The translations under genes were made by a program, and so were the position numbers. A stretch of 64,000 bases of DNA from JBHYGK01 sp051859045 (lineage in GTDB: Bacteria > Pseudomonadota > Gammaproteobacteria > Xanthomonadales > Xanthomonadaceae): positions 83,153-147,152 of the forward strand of contig JBHYGK010000056.1 of the NCBI GenBank assembly GCA_051859045.1, given 5' to 3'. This document shows positions 8,276 through 14,933 of this stretch, piece by piece. The notes under the pieces were generated by a model. That model was not told the DNA's origin, searched no databases, and saw nothing but the letters and a program-made list of their open reading frames with translations. Position 1 is the first letter of the stretch. Each line of letters begins with the position of its first letter.

Positions 8276-9487
8276 TCAGGGCGTCGCCGCGACGACCGCG
8301 TCGCCGTCGGCGAGGGCCTCGGGCGGGCCGAGCACCACGCGCTCGCCGGCGGCCAGCGCGCCGGTGACGCGCACGTCGGCGTCGCGCGCCTCGGCCACCA
8401 CCACGCTCACCTCGCGCACGCGGCCGTCGGCGAACGCGAACACGCGCGCCGCCTCGCCCTCGCCGCGCACGGCGCGGGCCGGCAGCCACCAGCCCTCGGG
8501 CGGCGCCGCGCCTTCCACCGGCTCGGCCAGGAAGCTCACGCGCGCGCCCATGTCGGGCACGATCCGCGCGTCGCGCGCGTCGAGCCCGATGCGCACCTTC
8601 ACGGTGGCCTTGGTGCGGTCGGCCGCGGGGATGATCGCGATCACCCGGCCGGGGATGCCCCACTCGGGATAGGCGTTGAGCGTGGTGGTGACCGGCTGCC
8701 CGGCCTGCACGCGGTTGATGTAGGCCTCGTTGACGTCGACCTGCACCTCGAGCGAGTCCATGTCGACCAGCGTGCCGATGCCGGTGCGGGTGAAGCCGCC
8801 GCCGGCCGAGATCGGGCTGATCATTTCCCCGGGCTGCGCGGACTTGGCGATGATCACGCCGGCGAAGGGCGCGCGCACGACGGTGTTGTCGACGTTGATG
8901 CCGGCGATCGCCAGCGCGTCCTGGGCGACGGCGACGTTGCGCTCGACGCTGGCCAGGCGGGCGCGCAGCGCGTCGCGCTCGGCGGTGGCCTGGTCGAGCG
9001 CCGAGGCGGCCACCAGCTGGCGGCCGGCCAGGTCGCGCTGGCGGCCCAGGGTGGCCTCGGCCAGCACCAGCTGCGCGCGCACGTCGCCGAGCTGGCTCCG
9101 CGCGGCCTCGAGCTGGCTGGCCGAGAGCGCGCGCTGCGCCTCGGCGTCGGTGGCGTCCAGGCGGGCCAGCACCTGGCCCTCCTCGACGCGCATGCCCTCC
9201 TCGATCAGCACCTCGGCCACCTTGCCGGTGATCTTGGCCGACACCGTGGCCTGGCGGCGCGCGGTGACGTAGCCGCTGGCGTCGAGCACCGAGGCGTTGG
9301 CGGGATCGTCGGCCGCGCGCACCGAGGCCAGGTCGAGCACCGGCGGGCCGGGGCGCAGCGCCAGCGCGAGCAGGCCCACCGCCACCACGCCGCCGCCGAG
9401 CCACCACGGCCACTGGCGGCGCGGCGCGCGGGCGCCGGGGCGGCGGTCGATGCGGAGTTCCCTGAGCAGTTCGTCGGCCCGGTTCAT
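8276..9487 (-). CDS. Periplasmic adaptor (membrane fusion protein) of the ABC export system
   Basis: A 403-residue HlyD/MacA-type adaptor linking the inner-membrane ABC transporter to the periplasm. It has a short cytoplasmic N-terminus, one transmembrane helix at about residues 28-45, a lipoyl/barrel-sandwich half (GYVTARRQATVSAKITGKV), an alpha-helical hairpin rich in Ala/Gln/Arg (about residues 110-190), the returning half (VVRAPFAGVIIAKSAQPGEMI) and beta-barrel domains. The start codon overlaps the stop of the aminopeptidase gene as ATGA, indicating coupling. No outer-membrane TolC-type gene is in the window, so the system either uses one encoded elsewhere or releases cargo into the periplasm. 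Confidence 0.9.
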   Translation of the reverse strand: MNRADELLRELRIDRRPGARAPRRQWPWWLGGGVVAVGLLALALRPGPPVLDLASVRAADDPANASVLDASGYVTARRQATVSAKITGKVAEVLIEEGMRVEEGQVLARLDATDAEAQRALSASQLEAARSQLGDVRAQLVLAEATLGRQRDLAGRQLVAASALDQATAERDALRARLASVERNVAVAQDALAIAGINVDNTVVRAPFAGVIIAKSAQPGEMISPISAGGGFTRTGIGTLVDMDSLEVQVDVNEAYINRVQAGQPVTTTLNAYPEWGIPGRVIAIIPAADRTKATVKVRIGLDARDARIVPDMGARVSFLAEPVEGAAPPEGWWLPARAVRGEGEAARVFAFADGRVREVSVVVAEARDADVRVTGALAAGERVVLGPPEALADGDAVVAATP

Positions 9488-10863
9488 CGCGCGCGCTCCT
9501 TGAGCAGGGCGAAGGCCGCCCGCAGGCCCTGGGCCTCGCCGCCGGCGGGGCGTCCCGGGCGGTCGGCGTCGTTCCAGCTGTAGACGTCGCTGTGCGCCCA
9601 GGGCAGGCCGGCGGGCACGAAGCGCTCGAGGTAGAGCGCTGCGGTCACCGAGCCGGCCATCCGGCTGGCGCCGGAGTTGGCGTGGTCGGCGATGGCGCTC
9701 TTGAGGTAGTGCATGTAGGGCTGCCACAGCGGCATCCGCCACAGCGGGTCGCGGGTGCGCGCGGCGGCGGCCAGGTAGTCGGCCGCCAGCGCCTCGTCGT
9801 TGCAGTACAGCGCGGGCAGCTCGGGCCCGAGCGCGATGCGCGCGGCGCCGGTGAGGGTGGCGAAGTCCAGCAGCAGCGCCGGCGCCTGCTCGGCGGCGTA
9901 GGTGAGGGCGTCGCACAGCACCAGCCGGCCCTCGGCGTCGGTGTTGTCGATCTCGATGCTCAGGCCCTGGCGGGTGGCGATGACCTCGCCCGGGCGGAAG
10001 GCCTCGGGGCCGATCGCGTTCTCGACCGCGGGCACCAGCAGCGTGATCCGCAGCGGCAGGCCGCGCGCCATCACCGCCTGCGCCAGCGCGATCGCGTGCG
10101 CCGCGCCGCCCATGTCCTTCTTCATGTTGCGCATGCCGTCGGCGGGCTTGAGGTCGAGGCCGCCGGTGTCGAAGCACACGCCCTTGCCGACGATCGCCAC
10201 GTGCGGATGCGCCGCGTCGCCCCAGCGCAGGCACAGCAGGCGCGGCGCGCGGTGGCTGGCGCGGCCCACCGCGTGGATGGCGGGGAAGTTCGCCTCGAGC
10301 AGGCCGTCGCCCGTCCAGGCCTGCGCCTCGCCGCCGTGCGCGGCGGCGAGCGCGCGCACCTGCTGCTCGAGCTCGGCCGGGCCCATGTGCTCGGTCGGGG
10401 TGTTGATCAGGTCGCGCGCGAGCACGCTGGCCTCGAGCAGGGCCTGGGCCTCGGCGTCGTCGGCGAGCGCGAGCCTGGCCGGCGCGCGCGGCGCCCGGCG
10501 GTAGCGGTCGAAGCGGTAGGCGCCGAGGCCCCAGGACAGGCGGGCGTCGGCGGGGGCGATGGTCTCGGCGCCCTCGGCCTCGGCCAGGCGCCAGGCCCGC
10601 GCGGGCAGGCCGAAGGGCGCGGCGCCCAGCGCGTGCGGGTCGCTGGCGTCGGCGATGCCGGCGATCGCCATCGCCGGCGCGCCGTCCGGGCCCGGCACCA
10701 CCAGCAGGCCCGCGGGCTCGGCGGTGAAGCCGCTGCCCTCGATCCAGCGCGCGACGTGCGCGGGCTGGGCGGCGGCGAAGGCGGCGAGCCGGGGCCGGCG
10801 CACCGCGTACAGCGGCAGGGCGTCGGCGGCGTCGGCGGGCAGGAAGCAGTCGGGCAGGGACAT
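9484..10863 (-). CDS. M17 family leucyl aminopeptidase
   Basis: A 459-residue metallo-aminopeptidase of the M17 (leucyl aminopeptidase) family that removes N-terminal amino acids from peptides in the cytoplasm. The signature NTDAEGRLVLCDALTYA is intact, as are the metal-ligand block VGKGVCFDTGGLDLKPA and the following MKKDMGGAA. The N-terminal ~150 residues are divergent from PepA, as in the short PepB-like group common in related bacteria. It sits between a YigB-like phosphatase and an export adaptor with an ATGA overlap to the latter. A link between peptide turnover and the exporter is possible but not shown. Confidence 0.9.
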   Translation of the reverse strand: MSLPDCFLPADAADALPLYAVRRPRLAAFAAAQPAHVARWIEGSGFTAEPAGLLVVPGPDGAPAMAIAGIADASDPHALGAAPFGLPARAWRLAEAEGAETIAPADARLSWGLGAYRFDRYRRAPRAPARLALADDAEAQALLEASVLARDLINTPTEHMGPAELEQQVRALAAAHGGEAQAWTGDGLLEANFPAIHAVGRASHRAPRLLCLRWGDAAHPHVAIVGKGVCFDTGGLDLKPADGMRNMKKDMGGAAHAIALAQAVMARGLPLRITLLVPAVENAIGPEAFRPGEVIATRQGLSIEIDNTDAEGRLVLCDALTYAAEQAPALLLDFATLTGAARIALGPELPALYCNDEALAADYLAAAARTRDPLWRMPLWQPYMHYLKSAIADHANSGASRMAGSVTAALYLERFVPAGLPWAHSDVYSWNDADRPGRPAGGEAQGLRAAFALLKERAR

Positions 10864-10865
10864 CG

Positions 10866-11579
10866 TCACTCCGGGGCGTCGGGGGCGGCGTCGAGCCAGT
10901 CGGCCAGACCCGCGAGGGAATCGAATTCGAGTTCGGGGCGGTGCGGGTCGTGCGGCCACGGGTGCGCGCCGCGGTTGATCCAGCAGCTGCGCACGCCGGC
11001 GCGGCGGGCGCCGGTGACGTCCATCATCGGGTCGTCGCCCACGTGCAGCACCTCGCCCGGGGCGCAGCCGAGGCGGCGGCAGGCGGCGAGGAAGATCGAG
11101 GGCTCGGGCTTGGCCGCGCCGTGCTCGCGCGCGCCGAGGTTGAAGCGGAAATGGTGCGCGATGCCGACCCGCGCGAGGTCGGCGTTGCCGTTGGTGAGCC
11201 CGGCCACCGGCACGCGCGCGGCGATCCGCGCCAGCGCCTCGGGCACGTCGGGATAGAACTCCACCCGGTTGCGCGCCGCGTAGAACACCTCGAACGCCGC
11301 CTCCACCTCGGCCAGGTCCTCGCCGCAGTGGGCGATGGCGCGGCGCAGGGTGATCCGGCGCTGCTCGGTGTAGTCGTGGCCGAGGTGCGGGTACTCCGAG
11401 GCCACCTGCTCGCGCAGGCGGCGCATCGCGTCGGGCGGGAAGGCCTCGGCCGTGCGGGGGCAGCGCGCGCGCAGGAACGCGTCGACCTCGGCCTCCGCGC
11501 GCAGGATCGCGGGCATGACCGGCCACAGGGTGTCGTCGAGGTCGAGGGTGATCGCGCGGGGGCGGGGCAGGGGGCTCAC
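10866..11579 (-). CDS. yigB: HAD phosphatase of the YigB type (flavin pathway)
   Basis: A 237-residue haloacid dehalogenase-fold phosphatase. It resembles E. coli YigB along its length: ITLDLDDTLW (nucleophile Asp), PAILRAEAEV, LTNGNAD (motif II), the AKPEPSIF lysine, and LHVGDDPMMDVTGAR (motif IV). YigB dephosphorylates 5-amino-6-(5-phosphoribitylamino)uracil, a step towards FMN and FAD. The GTG at 11579 is chosen because the catalytic motif begins only six codons later and any earlier start would run into the upstream gene. Two bases separate its stop from the aminopeptidase start, so the two are cotranscribed. Confidence 0.85.
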   Translation of the reverse strand: MSPLPRPRAITLDLDDTLWPVMPAILRAEAEVDAFLRARCPRTAEAFPPDAMRRLREQVASEYPHLGHDYTEQRRITLRRAIAHCGEDLAEVEAAFEVFYAARNRVEFYPDVPEALARIAARVPVAGLTNGNADLARVGIAHHFRFNLGAREHGAAKPEPSIFLAACRRLGCAPGEVLHVGDDPMMDVTGARRAGVRSCWINRGAHPWPHDPHRPELEFDSLAGLADWLDAAPDAPE

Positions 11580-11619
11580 GGGCGGATGGTAGCCGGCCGC
11601 GCGTGACGGCGGCAGCGGG

Positions 11620-12081
11620 TCATGCGCGCGGGGCGGGCGCCGGCTCGGACGGGGCGCCGGCGTGGACGTGGGCATGGGCGTCGCCGGGCGGCGGGTCCGG
11701 CCGCGTCGCGTCCGCCGACGCGTCCCCGTGTGTTTCGCCGTCCTCGCCCGCCCCGGCGCCCGGGGCCTGCGCGGCCTGCATCCAGGCCGTCCACTGGCGC
11801 TGCAGCTCCGGGCCCCAGCCGCCGGCGAACGCGCGCAGCTGGCGGCCGAGCATGCCGGCGACGCCCGCGGCGCGGAGCAGGCCGGCGAGCTGCGACACCG
11901 GCGAGATCCGGCCGACGATGAAGCCCGCGGCCGCGCCGGCGGCGAGGATCCGCAGCGGGGTCGCGCTGCGGACGGTGCCGGCGCGCAGCGCCGCCCATTC
12001 GCCCTGCAGGCCCGCGCGGGCCTGCTCCACCCGCGCCTCCGCGCGGGCGACCTCGAGGCGCTGGCGCTCGAGCGCGTTCAC
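11620..12081 (-). CDS. Small membrane-associated protein in the YqjK position
   Basis: A 153-residue protein with an N-terminal Arg/Glu-rich helix (ALERQRLEVARAEARVEQARAG), one central hydrophobic segment (TPLRILAAGAAAGFIVG) and a Pro/Ala/Asp-rich tail containing histidines. Starting at the GTG at 12081 gives a GTGA overlap with the stop of the preceding holin-like gene, which decides the start. The order DUF883 protein, holin-like protein, then this gene matches yqjD-yqjE-yqjK of enterobacteria. The assignment rests mainly on position and general character, because similarity to YqjK itself is weak by eye. Confidence 0.6.
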   Translation of the reverse strand: MNALERQRLEVARAEARVEQARAGLQGEWAALRAGTVRSATPLRILAAGAAAGFIVGRISPVSQLAGLLRAAGVAGMLGRQLRAFAGGWGPELQRQWTAWMQAAQAPGAGAGEDGETHGDASADATRPDPPPGDAHAHVHAGAPSEPAPAPRA

Positions 12082-12506
12082 GGCGAGCGCCCGCGCAGCC
12101 GGTCCCACTGCCGGCGGGTGCCGGCCAGCGAGGCGTGCGCCCAGGCGGCGCGGGCCTCGCGCTGGCAGGCCCACGCGGCCGCGAGGCTGGCGACGATCGC
12201 CAGCAGCGCGCCCGCCCAGGTCGGCAGGCCCGCGGCCTCGAGCAGCGCCAGCGCGCCCGCGAGCGCGTACGCCCACGCCACCACCGCCAGCAGCACCGCC
12301 GCCAGCGCGAACAGCGCGCCGCGCAGCGCCGCCACCAGCGCCAGCTTCAGTTCGGCCGCGAGCAGGCCGCGCATCGCCTCCGCCACGTCGAGCGCGGCGG
12401 AGGCGGTGGCCTTGCCGGCGGCGGCGAGGGCCTCGGCGTCCTCGGCGAGCGGCCCGGCGCCATCGCCGGGCCGGCCCGCGCCCGGGGCGGGCGCGGGTTC
12501 GCTCAT
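12078..12506 (-). CDS. yqjE: Phage holin family (YqjE-like) membrane protein
   Basis: A 142-residue inner-membrane protein with two closely spaced transmembrane helices (about residues 65-115) and charged ends, the layout of the YqjE/phage-holin 3_6 family. Such proteins are chromosomal and not part of a phage; they are usually encoded next to DUF883 proteins and are thought to act at the membrane under stress or in stationary phase. The ATG overlaps the preceding stop as ATGA, and its own stop overlaps the next start as GTGA. The three genes therefore form a tightly coupled unit. Confidence 0.78.
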   Translation of the reverse strand: MSEPAPAPGAGRPGDGAGPLAEDAEALAAAGKATASAALDVAEAMRGLLAAELKLALVAALRGALFALAAVLLAVVAWAYALAGALALLEAAGLPTWAGALLAIVASLAAAWACQREARAAWAHASLAGTRRQWDRLRGRSP

Positions 12507-12910
12507 CGGCGGGTCACGCGCGAGAGCAGCCAGCCCACCGCGAACGCGGCGCCGAACGCGGCCACCGGGTGCTCGCGGATCAGGCCCTGGGCGCTGGCGA
12601 GGAACTCCTTGCCCTTGCCCATCACCTGCTCGAGCTTCTCGTCGGCGATCGCGCCCACGTGGGCGGCCGCGTCACCGGTGGCGCCGACGGCTTCGCCGAG
12701 CTCGCCGCGCACCTTGCCGGCGCCCGCGCCGAGCTGGGCGCTGGCGGCGCTGGCGGCGCCGCGGATCGACTCGCCGGCGAGGCCCGCGGCCTGCTTCAGG
12801 TGGGCGCCGGCTTCGCCGAGCTTGTCCTTGGCCAGGCCGACGTGGGCCTCGGTGAGCTCGGACGGGGTGGGCTCGGCGTGCTGGTTGCTGCTGATCGTGG
12901 TCTGGGACAT
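12503..12910 (-). CDS. yqjD: DUF883 family protein (YqjD/ElaB/YgaM-like)
   Basis: A 135-residue protein with a long Ala/Gly/Glu-rich amphipathic region followed by one C-terminal transmembrane helix ending VGWLLSRVTRR, the hallmark of DUF883. E. coli YqjD and ElaB are tail-anchored inner-membrane proteins that bind ribosomes in stationary phase. The start has one of the strongest Shine-Dalgarno sequences in the window (AGGAGGT five bases before the ATG). This gene is the likely first gene of the leftward run that continues through the holin-like gene, yigB, the aminopeptidase and the ABC exporter. Confidence 0.82.
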   Translation of the reverse strand: MSQTTISSNQHAEPTPSELTEAHVGLAKDKLGEAGAHLKQAAGLAGESIRGAASAASAQLGAGAGKVRGELGEAVGATGDAAAHVGAIADEKLEQVMGKGKEFLASAQGLIREHPVAAFGAAFAVGWLLSRVTRR

Positions 12911-12998
12911 GGCGCACCTCCTGCGGGGGGAAAGGATGGGTGGAACCCGAGTCTACGCAGGCCCGGCGACCGGCGTCGGTGCGCCGGGCCACCGAGCG

Positions 12999-14456
12999 TC
13001 AGCGCATCACCAGCACGCCCTCGCGGCGGCCGCGCACCACCGCCAGCGGCAGGGCCTCGGCGGCGCCGGCGGCCTCGAGCGCGGCCTGCAGCGCCTGCAG
13101 GTCGGCCACGCGGGCCCGGTCGACGCCGTACACCAGGTCGCCCTGGCGCAGGCCCGACGCGGCCGCGCGGCCCGCGGGGTCGAGCTTGCTGACGACCACG
13201 CCGATCAGGCCCTGCTGCTTCCAGCGCTCGGGCAGCTCTGCGAAGGCGGCGCCGGCGAGGCGGGCGTCGAGCTCGCCGCCGTCGAGTTCGCGCGGCAGCG
13301 CCTGCAGCACCGGCAGGAAGGTGCGCCGCTGGCCCTCGCGCACCACCACCACCGGCACCGGCTCGCCGACCGGCAGCAGGCCCTCGAGGTTGCGCAGCGC
13401 GGCGGGGTCGAGGATGGCCTGGCCGTTGGCCTCGACCACCAGGTCGCCGACCTGCAGGCCCGCCGCGGCGGCCGGGCTGCCTTCGCGCACCCGCGCCACC
13501 AGCGCGCCGCGGCGCGAGGCGACGCCCAGCGCGCGGGCCAGCTCGGGCGTCAGCGCCTGGGCCTCGACGCCCAGCGAGCCGCGGCGCACCTCGCCGTAGG
13601 CCAGCAGCTGGCGCACCACCTCGCGCACCAGGTTGGCCGGCGTCGCGAAGCCGATGCCGATGTTGCCGGCCTCGCTGCCCTCGGGGTTGAAGATCGCGGT
13701 GTTGATGCCGACCAGCTCGCCGCGCAGGTTCACCAGCGCGCCGCCGGAGTTGCCGGGGTTGATCGAGGCGTCGGTCTGGATGAAGTCCTGGAAGCCCAGG
13801 CCCTGCAGGCCGGTGCGCCCGAGCGCGGAGACGATGCCCGAGGTGACGGTCTGGCCGAGCCCGAAGGGATTGCCCACCGCCACCACGAAGTCGCCGACGC
13901 GCAGCCGCGCGGAGTCGCCCAGCGCCACGGCGACGAGGTCCTCGGCGGGGATCCGGATCAGCGCGAGGTCGGTGTCGGGGTCGTGGCCGACGAACTCCGC
14001 CTCGAGCGTGCGGCCGTCGCCCAGGGTCACCGAGACCTCGGTGGCGCCCTCGACCACGTGGTTGTTGGTCAGCACCAGGCCGCGCTCGGCGTCGATCACC
14101 ACGCCCGAGCCCAGCGACTGGCGCACCCGCTCGCGCTGGCCCGGCACGCCGAACAGGCGCCGCAGCATCGGGTCCTCGGCGATCGGGTTGCGCACCCGCT
14201 CGACCTGGCGCGAATGGATGTTCACCACCGCCGGCGTCACCCGCTCGAGCATCGGCGCCAGCGAGGGCAGCGGCTGGCCGTCCACGGCGGCCGGCAGGCC
14301 CGGCGGCGCGGCCAGGGCGTCGACCGCCGCGGGGGGCAGCGGGGCGGCCGGGGTGGCCTGGGCCGGGCGCGAGGCCTGGCCGGACAGGGCGAGGGCGGCG
14401 AGGCCGCCGATCAGGCCGGCGGCGAGGAGGGCGAGGGGGGCGGTGGCTGGGCGCAT
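12999..14456 (-). CDS. Do-like periplasmic serine protease (DegP/DegQ/MucD family)
   Basis: A 485-residue periplasmic quality-control protease and chaperone. An N-terminal hydrophobic signal segment (residues 7-25) precedes a trypsin-like domain with an intact catalytic triad: His133 in LTNNHVV, Asp163 in DPDTDLALI and Ser237 in GNSGG. Two PDZ domains follow (about residues 275-370 and 400-485). The length and the two PDZ domains fit DegP/DegQ/MucD rather than DegS. The ATG at 14456 is preferred over a start 44 codons upstream because it begins directly with the signal peptide. It ends about 90 bases before the DUF883 gene and is read in the same direction. Confidence 0.93.
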   Translation of the reverse strand: MRPATAPLALLAAGLIGGLAALALSGQASRPAQATPAAPLPPAAVDALAAPPGLPAAVDGQPLPSLAPMLERVTPAVVNIHSRQVERVRNPIAEDPMLRRLFGVPGQRERVRQSLGSGVVIDAERGLVLTNNHVVEGATEVSVTLGDGRTLEAEFVGHDPDTDLALIRIPAEDLVAVALGDSARLRVGDFVVAVGNPFGLGQTVTSGIVSALGRTGLQGLGFQDFIQTDASINPGNSGGALVNLRGELVGINTAIFNPEGSEAGNIGIGFATPANLVREVVRQLLAYGEVRRGSLGVEAQALTPELARALGVASRRGALVARVREGSPAAAAGLQVGDLVVEANGQAILDPAALRNLEGLLPVGEPVPVVVVREGQRRTFLPVLQALPRELDGGELDARLAGAAFAELPERWKQQGLIGVVVSKLDPAGRAAASGLRQGDLVYGVDRARVADLQALQAALEAAGAAEALPLAVVRGRREGVLVMR

Positions 14457-14574
14457 CGGGGGCCTGCGGGGTGGTGGGGCGTGGCCGGCGTGGGGGGCGG
14501 ATACGCGGAAGTGGTGGGGGACAGGACAGCCCGGTTCAAGGCCCCGCGTGAGCGAGGCGTGATCGTGCAAGTCG

Positions 14575-14588
14575 ATGAATACATTCAT
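14575..14588. promoter_or_regulatory. AT-rich inverted repeat between the Do protease gene and nrdJa
   Basis: ATGAAT-AC-ATTCAT is a perfect 6-bp inverted repeat in an AT-rich patch inside a 477-base intergenic region. It lies upstream of both divergent genes and could be an operator or part of the protease promoter. No factor can be named. Confidence 0.3.
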
Positions 14589-14632
14589 GATTCCTGCGCC
14601 GCGCTGAACCGTCGCGGGACGCGCGAATTCCG

Positions 14633-14661
14633 TTGACAGGCCCAGCCCCCCCGGTTAGGGT
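14633..14661 (+). promoter_or_regulatory. Sigma-70 promoter of nrdJa
   Basis: A perfect -35 (TTGACA, 14633-14638), a 17-bp spacer and a -10-like hexamer TAGGGT (14656-14661) precede the NrdR boxes. The expected transcription start is about 14668, giving a leader of roughly 265 bases before the nrdJa ATG. No other gene or conserved riboswitch motif was recognised in that leader. Confidence 0.65.
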
Positions 14662-14676
14662 TGCCCCCCGGTGCCG

Positions 14677-14724
14677 ACACAACATGTTGGGTCGGGCATC
14701 ACGGATCAGCCCCACGCCTTGGGT
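14677..14724 (+). promoter_or_regulatory. Tandem NrdR boxes downstream of the nrdJa promoter
   Basis: Box 1 (14677-14692, ACACAACATGTTGGGT) matches the NrdR consensus ACACwATATATwGTGT at 13 of 16 positions and lies in a longer near-palindrome. Box 2 (14709-14724, GCCCCACGCCTTGGGT) is weaker but shares the TTGGGT half and begins exactly 32 bp after box 1. NrdR boxes are normally paired about three helical turns apart. NrdR is a zinc-finger/ATP-cone repressor of ribonucleotide reductase genes; its position here would block transcription initiation. Confidence 0.7.
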
Positions 14725-14933
14725 TTACCGGCGGGGGTCCTGGGGAGCGCGGTCGATGTCGCGGAGGCAGGGCGGCGGAACATGAGCACGGGCGGGAGCG
14801 GCCAAGGCCGGTCCCGGCGGCTGGGTGTTCCCTGCGGCTCCCGCGGCGCCGGCCGGCCCGCCCCGGGTGGGACGACGCGGCCACCACACATGACGAGCGC
14901 GACGCCTGCGTCGCGACGGGAGGAAGGGACACG

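Noticed and set aside
10866..11675. Longer YigB protein beginning 32 codons upstream
   Set aside because: The extra residues are Pro/Arg-rich, lie over the end of the preceding gene and are absent from the family.
12078..12506. Prophage remnant because of the holin-like gene
   Set aside because: The gene lies in a yqjD-yqjE-type chromosomal cluster, and no other phage gene is nearby.
14662..14933. Cobalamin riboswitch in the nrdJa leader
   Set aside because: The conserved B12-box and the GCCACTG-type core were looked for and not found; the region instead holds NrdR-like boxes.
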